From Myxococcota bacterium (lineage in GTDB: Bacteria; Myxococcota; UBA4151), in contig JAPKCE010000028.1 in the NCBI GenBank assembly GCA_028823075.1, positions 1 to 12,050 on the forward strand: a stretch of 12,050 bases of DNA, given 5' to 3'. Positions 1 through 7,815 of the stretch are shown here, piece after piece. The stretch's first letter is position 1. Each line of letters begins with the position of its first letter. The position numbers were made by a program, and so were the translations under genes. The notes beneath the pieces were generated by a model. It had not been told where the DNA came from and ran no database searches. It saw only the letters and a list, made by a program, of their open reading frames with translations.

Positions 1-129
1 CCCAAGCCAACGCTCACAAGGGGCATCTTTACTAGCCTGAGCCGCCCAATCCGGACGCGGCGAAACCGACTGCGGCGAGGAGCAGGCCAAGGCTAGGCAC
101 AGCGAGGTCATGAAGAAGCGTCTGTTCAT
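1..129 (-). CDS. Putative lipoprotein, N-terminal 43 residues (3' end off the window)
   Basis: An open frame begins with ATG at 129 and runs without a stop to position 1, giving 43 residues. The N-terminus is a lipoprotein-type signal: a charged start (MNRRFF), a short hydrophobic stretch (MTSLCLALA), then a cysteine at residue 16 in the context ALAC, followed by a Ser/Pro-rich linker. This predicts export through Sec, cleavage before Cys16 and lipid anchoring. Ser at +2 favours the outer membrane under the usual sorting rule. The mature part visible is too short to assign a family. No strong Shine-Dalgarno sequence precedes the ATG; Met7 (111) is an alternative start but would lose the positively charged n-region. 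The gene lies 151 bp downstream of the methyltransferase on the same strand. The call rests only on the signal peptide and the open frame. Confidence 0.55.
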   Translation of the reverse strand, partial: MNRRFFMTSLCLALACSSPQSVSPRPDWAAQASKDAPCERWLG

Positions 130-280
130 CGGTTTTCATGGTGGGCTGGTTCGCGATCGGGCGCAAACTATTCGGCTAGGGACACGGGCGCTTCGGGAAC
201 AGGGGAAGATGAGGCTTCGCTGCTGTTTTAAAAGTTCGAGTTCGAGTTTGAAACTGTTCCTAGATTGAAAGGACTTCGTT

Positions 281-1234
281 TTATGCCTCAACCCGGCGAA
301 ATGCGGCGATGCGCAGACGCGCATCCTCGTCCGGTTCGGCAAAGTCTTCGCCGCTGGTGGCGCTGTAAAACAGCTCGAAGTCGATACCGACGTCGGCTGC
401 CGCTTCGATGATGCGCGCCTGCCAATGTTCGCGACTCAGGCCGCGGCGATTGAGCAAGCAGAGCAGCCAGCCGTCCTCGGCGAGCAAAGGCGCGGCGCGC
501 CGCACAAGGTTGCGCCAAGCCTGCGGGTCGCCTTTTCGTTTACCCGGAAGACTCGGCGGGGGGTCGAGGATGATCCCCCCATAGTTGCGCTTGGTTTTGG
601 CGAGCAGGCGCAGACAGTCGGCACGCACGAGGTCGCGATCATCGAGTGTTTGATCGTTGAGCCCGTGGTTTATGCGCGCTCGCTGCAACTGAGCGCGCTG
701 CAAATCGACGTGGACGCAACCGGTCGCACCACCAGCTAGCGCTGCCACACCCAAGCTGCCGGTATACGCGAAGGTGTTGAGGATTTGACGCCCAGAACTG
801 TTGCGTTTTAGCCATTCCCGAACCGGCCTGGCATCGATGAAAATACCGAGATTTTGGGCTGCTAAGGGTTCTAGCGAATAATGCAGACCAAGCTCGACGA
901 CGCGCAGTTCTTCGGATTTCAGCTCACCGTGCAAACAGACACCGCCGGCGTCTTGGTCGCGAAAGCGCGGCCCCTTATGCAAGATCACCGACGGCGCCAT
1001 CTCTCGTTTCAACCAAGCGCTGACCGCTTCGATGTCGTAAGCATCGATGCGCTGTTCCCAAATCACCGCGCAGTCACCCACTTTATCGATGTTTAGACCG
1101 GGCAGGCCGTCTCCAAACCCATGAACCAAACGGTATAAACTTGTCGTCTCGTCGGCGTGCAGGTCGACACGTTTTTGCCAAGCGGCAGCGAGCAGGGTTT
1201 CAAGTGCCTTGCTGGATAAGGGCTGATCGATCAT
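281..1234 (-). CDS. Class I SAM-dependent methyltransferase, COG1092 (RlmI/RlmK-like), without PUA domain
   Basis: A 317-residue protein of the RlmI/RlmK-like rRNA methyltransferase group. Residues 30-50 hold the family's pre-catalytic motif (RLVHGFGDGLPGLNID). A conserved segment around 125-140 (AAQNLGIFIDARPVREW) precedes the SAM-binding motif I at 152-168 (NTFAYTGSLGVAALAGG). The acidic residue after the next strand is in VHVD (174-177). The catalytic-region motif IILDPPPSLPGKRKG is at 221-235. It is about 80 residues shorter than E. coli RlmI and lacks the N-terminal PUA RNA-binding domain. Where RlmI (m5C) has a Cys-Ser-Cys motif after DPP, this protein has CLLNRRG (259-265), which looks more like the NNKRGF segment of RlmK (m7G). 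Methylation of 23S rRNA is therefore plausible, but target and chemistry are inference. It is divergent from ispE; the ATG chosen is the only nearby one, without a clear ribosome-binding site. Confidence 0.85.
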   Translation of the reverse strand: MIDQPLSSKALETLLAAAWQKRVDLHADETTSLYRLVHGFGDGLPGLNIDKVGDCAVIWEQRIDAYDIEAVSAWLKREMAPSVILHKGPRFRDQDAGGVCLHGELKSEELRVVELGLHYSLEPLAAQNLGIFIDARPVREWLKRNSSGRQILNTFAYTGSLGVAALAGGATGCVHVDLQRAQLQRARINHGLNDQTLDDRDLVRADCLRLLAKTKRNYGGIILDPPPSLPGKRKGDPQAWRNLVRRAAPLLAEDGWLLCLLNRRGLSREHWQARIIEAAADVGIDFELFYSATSGEDFAEPDEDARLRIAAFRRVEA

Positions 1235-1243
1235 GAACAGGAC

Positions 1244-2113
1244 ATGATGGAATTACGCGCCCATGCCAAGATTAACCTCCACCTGCACAGTACGCGGCGG
1301 CGCGACGACGGCTATCACGAACTGCGCACTGTGTTTTGCCATCTCGATCTGCACGACAAAGTCTTTATTGAGCCGCTCGATGGGCGGGTGGAACTGCTTA
1401 GCGACACGCGGCTCTCGGTAGAGCAAGACCTCGCCGGGCGCGCCGCTTTGGCTTTACGACAGGCCCTTGGGCGCCCCGAGCTGGGCTGCAGAATCCGGGT
1501 TCATAAAACGATCCCAGCGGGCGGTGGGCTCGGTGGCGGGTCGGCTGATGCGGCGGCCGTGCTGCGCGGCCTTGCCAAATTATGGCAAGCCGACGAGGCG
1601 ACCTTGTTTAAAGTTGCCAGCGAACTGGGCGCCGATGTGCCTTTTTTGTTGGACGGCGGACTGGCGTTGGCCCGCGGTAAGGGCGAAATACTTGTGCCTT
1701 TACGGACTTCGATGGCGCCTCTTTCATTGATCTTACTGTTCCCTGGCCATCCGGTTTCTACACCCACCGCCTTTTCGTGGATGGACGAGGATGGGCTCGA
1801 CCACGACGAAGAAGGGCCTGGAAAACTCAAAACTTTACTCGGCGCGCTGGGTGGCTCCGAGCCCGGTGCTGTTATTCAGTCGGTTTATAACGCTTTCGAT
1901 GGCTGCGTGAGCCGGCGGCAACCCCGCGTAGCGGCCGCAATGCAAGCAGCAAAGGCGGCAGGGTTAACCCCCCTACTCTGCGGTTCAGGCTCGACCGTAG
2001 CAGCTTTTGGCGAGGGCGATTTCGAACATCGAGGGCTGCGCGAATTCAATCCGCAACGGGCATCGCTTGCTGGGTTTTCGGGAGCGGTTTCTTCGTGCGG
2101 AACAAAGCGCTGA
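1244..2113 (+). CDS. ispE: 4-diphosphocytidyl-2-C-methyl-D-erythritol kinase (IspE)
   Basis: This cytosolic GHMP-family kinase phosphorylates the 2-hydroxyl of CDP-methylerythritol with ATP, in the MEP pathway to isoprenoid precursors. Visible landmarks are the N-terminal AKINL motif with the active-site Lys9, the substrate-binding DDGYHEL (21-27), the glycine-rich ATP loop PAGGGLGGGSADAAA (91-105), the catalytic-Asp segment ELGADVPF (127-134) and the C-terminal GHMP motif LLCGSGSTVAAFG (244-256). At 289 residues the length is normal (E. coli 283). There are two adjacent ATG codons; the AGGA at 1239-1242 is better spaced for the second (1247), so the protein may start MELRAH. The last 30 or so residues after GEG (258) do not resemble the usual IspE end, and the last 68 bp overlap the RND gene on the other strand. 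It is not next to prs, pth or other common ispE neighbours. Confidence 0.95.
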   Translation: MMELRAHAKINLHLHSTRRRDDGYHELRTVFCHLDLHDKVFIEPLDGRVELLSDTRLSVEQDLAGRAALALRQALGRPELGCRIRVHKTIPAGGGLGGGSADAAAVLRGLAKLWQADEATLFKVASELGADVPFLLDGGLALARGKGEILVPLRTSMAPLSLILLFPGHPVSTPTAFSWMDEDGLDHDEEGPGKLKTLLGALGGSEPGAVIQSVYNAFDGCVSRRQPRVAAAMQAAKAAGLTPLLCGSGSTVAAFGEGDFEHRGLREFNPQRASLAGFSGAVSSCGTKR

Positions 2114-5100
2114 TGTCTTCGAGCACCAAGTAGATACTGGGCACTAAGAACAGAATAACGACGGTAGCAAAGAGCACGCCGAAGGCTAAACTGACGGCCA
2201 TCGGCACCAAGAATTTAGCCTGAATCGAAGTTTCGAGGAGCATCGGAAGCAGACCAAAAAATGTCGTCATCGACGTCAGAAAAATGGGCCGAAAGCGGCG
2301 AATTGCGGCTTCGGTCACCGCGAGCTCGAGATCGTCTTCGTCACGCCTATAGCGATTAATAAAATCAACCAGCACCAGAGAATCGTTCACCACCACACCG
2401 GCCAGCGCCAAAATACCCATCATCGAGATGAAGGTTAAGGGCATGCCGAGCAGAAAGTGGCCCCAGGCAGCACCGACCAAACCAAACGGAATGGCCGACA
2501 TCACCGCTAGCGGTTGAATGTACGATTTAAAGGGAATGGCGAGCAGGATGTAGATGACCAAAAGAGCCAATAACGCCGCTTTCCCGAGCGCCCTAAAACT
2601 CTCCTGCCGTTCCTTATGCTCACCTTCGAAAGTATAGGTCAGGCCCGGGAATTCACTGATGATTTTCGGCAAAATCGTCTTCTTTAAATCGGCGTTCACT
2701 TGCCCTGCATTAACCACCGAAGCATTCACCCGAGCTTCCACAGCAAGCACCCGCTTCCCTTCTTTTCGCTGGATGCTCGTATAGGCCAAACCTTCGGATA
2801 TTTTCGCTGCTTGGCGCAAAGGCATCTCGCCACCGCGAGGTGTGCGGATCAACAATGCGTCCAAATCGCTAAGATGCCCGCGCTGCGATTTGGGCAGCTT
2901 CACCATGACCCGTAATTCGTCGCGATCGCGCTGTTGGCGCAGGGCTTCAGCACCGTAAAAGGCAGCTCGTACTTGGCGCGCCAAACTCGACTCGCTCAAA
3001 CCCGCGGAGCGTCCGGCTGCGGTAAGTTTTAGGTCGAGTTGAGGTTTACCGCTGCTGCGTCCATCTTCCACGTCGGTAACGCCGTCGATGCGCTCCAATT
3101 CAGAGCGCAGAGCATCGGCAGCTGCTTCAAGCTGTTTACTGTCGCGATGGGAAAACTGAACCATGATCGGCGCCCCAAAACCGGGACCGAAATTAGAACG
3201 AAAGGCGATATTAACCACGCCCGGCACTTTACCCACGGCTTTGCGCCAGTCCTTTTCAAAATCGAGGGTGGAGAAACCGCGAATATCCTCTTCAGCAAAA
3301 TTAATGCGCACCGAAGCTTTATGGCTGACTCCCGAACTGCCAAGACCAAAATTTCCCGGCCCACCCCTCGATTGACGAGAGCCGAGTAAGGCGTAAATTC
3401 CCCGCGAGGTGGCGTGACCCTGTTCTTTATCGAGTTGGGCGATCAGCTTTTGCGCCTCGGCTACCACTTTCGCCATCACCGCCCGCGTCTCCTCTTCCGG
3501 AACTCCGACGGTCAGCGTAATATTAGCGTTGACCCGGTCGCTCTCGATGGGCGGGAAGAACCTGAATTCCAGATACCCACCTTTGATCATGCCCGCGGTG
3601 ATCAGAACGAGCAGGGTCAAAAAGGCGATGGTCGAGTAGCGGTAGGCCACGGCGCGCGCCACGGCGCGCCGGAAAGGCCCCTGAAGGAAGCGCTGAAGTA
3701 CCCGATCGACGGCCCCCTGAACCGCGTGGAACGGCCGAACCCAACGCACGTCTTTCGGTTCGTGGTTAAGGTGCGCGGGCAAAATTAGTAGCGATTCAAC
3801 CAGGCTGAAAAACAACACGCTGACCACAACAACCGGCACGGCCCACATGAATTTACCCATCATGCCACCGACAAAAGCCAGGGGACTAAAAGCCGCAACC
3901 GTCGTCAGGATAGAGAAGATGACAGGATGCCCTACCTCGCGGGCGCCCTCGATGGCGGCCCGCTCTATATCCTGCCCTGCTTGCCGTCGCGCGTAGATAT
4001 TTTCGCCCACAACAATGGCATCATCAACCACCAAACCGAGAACTAAAATGAAGCCAAAAAGGCTGATCATATTGACCGATGCGCCCATAACCGGAAGCAA
4101 GAGAAAGGCACCTGCGAAACTGATCGGGATGCCCAAGGTCACCCAAAAGGCGAGACGGATTTCAAGAAAGAGCGCCAATATGAGAATCACCAAAAGTAGA
4201 CCCGTAGCCGCGTTTCTCGTGAGCAAAGCCATACGCCCGGCCAGCATCTCAGAGCGATCCATCCAGGTGGCCACATGCACAGCGGGTGGAAGTTCGTCGC
4301 TCATGCGCTCGGTGAATTTCTTAACGGCGGTAGCGACACCTTTGGGGGTCTGTTTGCCGACCCGAGAGACGGTCAGCATGACCGCAGGCTGACCGTTGAA
4401 ACTCGCCTCGACAAAGGTCTCCGAAAAAGTGTCGCGCACCGTAGCTATATCACCCAGTTTTACCGATGTTCCGTCGGGTTTCGAAAGGATTGTAAGCTCG
4501 CTGTATTCGAGCGCCGTGAAACGCTGTTCGGTGGTGCGAATGAGGATTTCGCCGGCAGCTGTTCGCAAACTTCCGGCCGGAAGATCAATAGAAGCAGCGC
4601 GAATCAAACGCGCCAGATCCGGCATGCTCAGTTTGTAGCGCCTAAGGTCTTCGCGACGGACTTCGACAACCGTTTCGTAGGAGCGCACGCCGCTCAGGCT
4701 GACCGAGCTGACCTCGTCTAGCGCCAACATCTCATCGCGTATCCCGACGGCAGTTTGACGTAAGGTACGCTCATCGAGATCGCCATAAATGACCATCGAG
4801 ATGACCTCTGCCTGAGTGGCAGGAAGGCTGACGATCGGCCTCTCGACATCAACCGGGAACGTGCGAATACGGTCGATGGCCGACTTTACTTCTTGCAGTA
4901 CTTTATCGGCGTCAGCGTCGGCTTGTAGCGAGAACCACCCCATCGCGCTGCTGTCGCCGGCGCTGCATGAAATACGCTTAATACCATCGACGCCGCGCAC
5001 GGCTTCTTCGAGCCGTAGACAGATCGCTGCCTCAGCCTCTTCGGGGCTGGCGCCAGGATAGGCCACCGCGACCGTAATCAGGTCGAGTGTCACCTCGGGA

Positions 5101-5228
5101 AAGACCTCTTGTTTGACACCGCGCCCAATAAAGATGCCAGCGGCAAGCAAGAAGAACATCAGTAAATTGGCGACGACCGTGTTGCGCGCCATCCAAGCGA
5201 TGGGCCCCGAGCGGATCGGCTCGCTCAT
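2046..5228 (-). CDS. RND efflux permease, HAE1/AcrB-like (AcrB/AcrD/AcrF family)
   Basis: The inner-membrane proton/drug antiporter of a tripartite pump, 1060 residues, the standard length. TM1 lies at about residues 15-34 after a cytoplasmic MSEPIRSGPIAWMARN start. The first large periplasmic porter domain follows (about 38-335), then TM2-TM6 (about 338-485). TM4 carries the proton-relay pair Asp402-Asp403 in GLVVDDAIVVGEN, matching AcrB D407/D408 and HAE1 rather than heavy-metal HME pumps. TM7 is at about 532-550, the second periplasmic domain at about 555-875, and TM8-TM12 at about 883-1037. In TM10 the position of AcrB Lys940 is Asn948 (GVVVNDSLVLVDF), while an Arg in RRFRPIFLTS (near 980) matches AcrB Arg971. 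The start ATG overlaps the stop of the fusion-protein gene by 4 bp (ATGA), so translation is probably coupled. Substrate range cannot be predicted. Confidence 0.95.
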   Translation of the reverse strand: MSEPIRSGPIAWMARNTVVANLLMFFLLAAGIFIGRGVKQEVFPEVTLDLITVAVAYPGASPEEAEAAICLRLEEAVRGVDGIKRISCSAGDSSAMGWFSLQADADADKVLQEVKSAIDRIRTFPVDVERPIVSLPATQAEVISMVIYGDLDERTLRQTAVGIRDEMLALDEVSSVSLSGVRSYETVVEVRREDLRRYKLSMPDLARLIRAASIDLPAGSLRTAAGEILIRTTEQRFTALEYSELTILSKPDGTSVKLGDIATVRDTFSETFVEASFNGQPAVMLTVSRVGKQTPKGVATAVKKFTERMSDELPPAVHVATWMDRSEMLAGRMALLTRNAATGLLLVILILALFLEIRLAFWVTLGIPISFAGAFLLLPVMGASVNMISLFGFILVLGLVVDDAIVVGENIYARRQAGQDIERAAIEGAREVGHPVIFSILTTVAAFSPLAFVGGMMGKFMWAVPVVVVSVLFFSLVESLLILPAHLNHEPKDVRWVRPFHAVQGAVDRVLQRFLQGPFRRAVARAVAYRYSTIAFLTLLVLITAGMIKGGYLEFRFFPPIESDRVNANITLTVGVPEEETRAVMAKVVAEAQKLIAQLDKEQGHATSRGIYALLGSRQSRGGPGNFGLGSSGVSHKASVRINFAEEDIRGFSTLDFEKDWRKAVGKVPGVVNIAFRSNFGPGFGAPIMVQFSHRDSKQLEAAADALRSELERIDGVTDVEDGRSSGKPQLDLKLTAAGRSAGLSESSLARQVRAAFYGAEALRQQRDRDELRVMVKLPKSQRGHLSDLDALLIRTPRGGEMPLRQAAKISEGLAYTSIQRKEGKRVLAVEARVNASVVNAGQVNADLKKTILPKIISEFPGLTYTFEGEHKERQESFRALGKAALLALLVIYILLAIPFKSYIQPLAVMSAIPFGLVGAAWGHFLLGMPLTFISMMGILALAGVVVNDSLVLVDFINRYRRDEDDLELAVTEAAIRRFRPIFLTSMTTFFGLLPMLLETSIQAKFLVPMAVSLAFGVLFATVVILFLVPSIYLVLEDISALFRTKKPLPKTQQAMPVAD

Positions 5229-6376
5229 GGTTTGCTCGCCTTCGCATCAACGTTCAAACGCTTCACTTTGGTGCCCGCTATCGGGTTGCGCAAGCGAGAC
5301 ACAACCAACTCATCGCCATCGTTGAGCCCGGCGCCAATGAAAACGAACCCCGGTCGTCGATGAACGATTTTTAATTCGGGCTGCTGGAGCCGGTCCTCAC
5401 TATCGACCGTGAACAAGCGACCATTATTAAAAGCTTTTTCAGCTACAACGACAACGCTTTCAAAGGGTGTCCCGGCGATGCGAACCTGAACAAAACTACC
5501 CAACAAAAGGGGGGCTTCCCCGGACATCGGAGCGTCGATTCGCAGCGCGATGCGCGCCAAACGCCCTAGAGGTTCAAGCTCACCCTCGATGCGGTCGATG
5601 CGCGCTGTGTAAAGCACATCTTGGCTACCCACCCGACTGTGAACAGTGACCTTGCGCTGTTCAAGCCCACCCCCTTTACGCAACAAAGCGAGTTGTTTGG
5701 GAGCTAAGGCCACGAGCACTTCAAAAATGGCAGTTCCGGCGACCATAACAAGCTGCCGCCCGGGCCCGACCACTTCACCAAGCCCCACGTTCCGCTTGCG
5801 AACCAAGCAGTCGTAAGGGGCTCGAAGAACAGTACGCTCAAGCGCCAGACGCGCCAAACTGAGCCCCGCTTTGGCGCTAGCCATCGCTGCTTTTGCGGCG
5901 CGCCATTGCGGTTCGTGCTGGGCCAAAGGATGTGCCGTATTACCTTTCGCCAAACCGCTGCTCAGATATTCCGTTTGCGCCACCGAACGCCGTTGCTCGG
6001 TCAGCGCCAATTCCATGTTTGCGCGCTCAAGGCCGGCCTCGGCTTGCGTCACCCGAGCCTGGTAATCTCGCTCATCAAGGCGCAGCATCACCTCACCTTT
6101 TTTAAACCGACCCCCCGTTTTTAATGCGGGACTCAGAGCGGTCACTCGGCCGGAGACTTGAGCGCTGATGGCGGTGGCATCAACTGCCAAAACCGTGCCT
6201 TCGGATTGGACAGAAAACGGCGCTTTGACGAGGCTAACTTTGAGCGTCTCCACCGGCACCGCGCTTTGTTTGCGTTCGTTCTTTTTCGGTGTTCGCTCTC
6301 GGCTGCCCAGCGTTTTAACCGCGATGCCGCCGAGCACTAGAAAAAGCAGCGGAAGGATGATCTTCATCTTGTTCAT
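5225..6376 (-). CDS. RND periplasmic adaptor (membrane-fusion protein, HlyD/AcrA family)
   Basis: This 383-residue adaptor links the RND permease to the outer-membrane channel. A single N-terminal hydrophobic segment (about residues 5-20) has no lipobox cysteine, so it is probably a membrane anchor or uncleaved signal. The first half of the lipoyl-like domain is at about 65-102 (VSGRVTALSPALKTGGRFKK region). An alpha-helical hairpin runs at about 104-182, rich in Ala, Glu, Gln and Arg. The second lipoyl half begins with the diagnostic RTVLRAPYDCLV (181-192) and GEVVGPGRQLV (200-210). A beta-barrel (about 215-305) and a membrane-proximal domain (about 305-375, with GLNDGDELVVS) follow. The ATG sits in a 4-bp ATGA overlap with the upstream channel gene, with GGAG at 6385-6388 eight bases before it; Met4 is a less likely start. 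Its own stop overlaps the permease start in the same way. Confidence 0.93.
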   Translation of the reverse strand: MNKMKIILPLLFLVLGGIAVKTLGSRERTPKKNERKQSAVPVETLKVSLVKAPFSVQSEGTVLAVDATAISAQVSGRVTALSPALKTGGRFKKGEVMLRLDERDYQARVTQAEAGLERANMELALTEQRRSVAQTEYLSSGLAKGNTAHPLAQHEPQWRAAKAAMASAKAGLSLARLALERTVLRAPYDCLVRKRNVGLGEVVGPGRQLVMVAGTAIFEVLVALAPKQLALLRKGGGLEQRKVTVHSRVGSQDVLYTARIDRIEGELEPLGRLARIALRIDAPMSGEAPLLLGSFVQVRIAGTPFESVVVVAEKAFNNGRLFTVDSEDRLQQPELKIVHRRPGFVFIGAGLNDGDELVVSRLRNPIAGTKVKRLNVDAKASKP

Positions 6377-7815
6377 GGTTTCGTCTCCGAGAGCGATCCA
6401 GCGGCGGCGCGCAACAAACGAATGCGGGCGCTCCAGACTTGGCGTTTGGCGCGAATGATCGCCTGATCAGCGCGCAGCATAGCGAGTTGAGTTTGCAGCA
6501 ACACACGGTATTCGGTGAGCCCAGAAGTATAGCGTACGCGCGCCGCGTCGAGCGATGATGCCAAGGCTGCGCGCTGCTCGGACAAGCGTTGCAAATAAGC
6601 GCGCTGCGCCGCTTCGCCCGAAACCCCTGCGACCATTTCTTGAAAGGCGATCAAAACGGTTTTTCGATAGCGCTCGATGACCGCTTCACGGCGCGCTTTG
6701 GCAGCGCCGATCCGCGCCTTAATCGCGCCCCCCTGATAGATGGGCGCCAGAAGCTGAGCGCTGAGGGTCCAAGCCAGATTGTCCGTCGGCGAGTCGGCTA
6801 CGGAGTCAATGGAATTTTGCAGGGATTCTCCGAGCCCAAGCTGGGGTTCACTACGGCCCATAAAGAGGAATCCTGCGGCGCTGTTGAAGCGCAACGATGG
6901 CAGGCGTGAGGCAATGGCTGCGGCAACTCGATGGTCGGCGGCGTGAACGCGAGCAAAGGCGCTTGCAACGTCGGGCCGACGGTGAACGACACCTGCCGAG
7001 ACTTGGTAACTCCAAACAGCAGGCAAGGCCGGCAACGCATCAAGCTCAGGGAACACGGGCTGTTGAGCATGACGTCCACTGAGCAACGCTAGGCGCCGGC
7101 CTGCGGCCAGGACCTGTTCTTTCAACAAGGGGCGCTGGGCCACTGCAGTGGCGATCATCTCTTCGCTTTGGCGCAGTTCGAGCAGGTTCGACAAACCAGC
7201 GCGATAACGCTCTTGAACGTTACCGAGTTGATGGCGAAGCAGCGCTTCGTTGCTGGCGAGCAGCGCTAATTGCTGACGCCCTTCAAGTACCGTCAAAACC
7301 ATCTCAAGCACCTGCGCCGTGGTCACCAGCCGCATAGCCTTTAAGTCGAATTTAGCAGCGTTGGCGTCTTGATAAGCGGCAGCCGAGTTGCTCGAAAGGC
7401 GACCAAAAAAGTCCGCTTCATACGCCAGATTAAACTGAGTTTGCAGGGTCAGTTGCACCTCGGTGTCCGGGTCGCTCTCGGCCCCAGGTAGGGGAATCAC
7501 AAAAGGAGTATATGGCTGTCCGGCAGTCGAGGTCGCGAAGCTAAGACTCGGAAAGCGAGCACCGCGTGTGCCGCCAGCCACCGCCTCAGCAGCACGCAAT
7601 TGAGCAGCGAAGGCGCGCAAATCCGGACTGCCATTCTGCGCTTCGGCGATGAGGCTAGGCAGCGCAGGATCGTTGAGCACCGACCACCAGGGCGATTGGC
7701 CGTCGGCAGGCTGATCAACGACCGGCGCCGGCAAGTCCGGCACGATGAGGCGCTGAACTGTCGGCTGGTGCAGAGCGCAAGCGCTCAACATAGGCAGTAA
7801 AAGCAAGACTCTCAT
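6373..7815 (-). CDS. Outer-membrane efflux lipoprotein (OprM/NodT, TolC superfamily)
   Basis: Outer-membrane channel of the tripartite pump, 480 residues from the chosen start. The N-terminus MRVLLLLPMLSAC is a compact lipoprotein signal with lipobox LSAC and Cys13 as the lipidated residue. Two outer-membrane efflux repeats follow. The first begins at about 43 (WWSVLNDPALPSLI...SPDLRAFAAQLRAAEA), the second at about 275 with the classic VVHRRPDVASAFARVHAADHRV and SRLPSLRF. The protein ends in a long Ala/Arg/Gln-rich helix pair. The frame is open to an ATG at 7839, but the ATG at 7815 is preferred: it starts the signal peptide directly, forms a 4-bp ATGA overlap with the tetR stop, and has a G-run at 7822-7827 six bases upstream. 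The 3' end overlaps the adaptor start by 4 bp. Confidence 0.93.
   Translation of the reverse strand: MRVLLLLPMLSACALHQPTVQRLIVPDLPAPVVDQPADGQSPWWSVLNDPALPSLIAEAQNGSPDLRAFAAQLRAAEAVAGGTRGARFPSLSFATSTAGQPYTPFVIPLPGAESDPDTEVQLTLQTQFNLAYEADFFGRLSSNSAAAYQDANAAKFDLKAMRLVTTAQVLEMVLTVLEGRQQLALLASNEALLRHQLGNVQERYRAGLSNLLELRQSEEMIATAVAQRPLLKEQVLAAGRRLALLSGRHAQQPVFPELDALPALPAVWSYQVSAGVVHRRPDVASAFARVHAADHRVAAAIASRLPSLRFNSAAGFLFMGRSEPQLGLGESLQNSIDSVADSPTDNLAWTLSAQLLAPIYQGGAIKARIGAAKARREAVIERYRKTVLIAFQEMVAGVSGEAAQRAYLQRLSEQRAALASSLDAARVRYTSGLTEYRVLLQTQLAMLRADQAIIRAKRQVWSARIRLLRAAAGSLSETKP

Noticed and set aside
226..273. TTTTAAAA palindrome, a 6-bp near-tandem repeat (GTTCGA GTTCGA GTTTGA, 234-251) and a 4-bp stem TCCT/AGGA, as a possible terminator
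   Set aside because: The stem is too short and no T-run follows it in the right direction; the repeats are too few to call an element.
136..342. 68-residue minus-strand frame between the left-edge lipoprotein and the methyltransferase
   Set aside because: It lies partly in the methyltransferase 3' end and partly in the intergenic gap, with Arg/Ser-rich composition and no recognisable feature. The gap 130-280 appears to hold no gene.
425..739. 104-residue plus-strand frame inside the methyltransferase
   Set aside because: It is a shadow of a well-supported gene on the other strand, with no ribosome-binding site or family motif.
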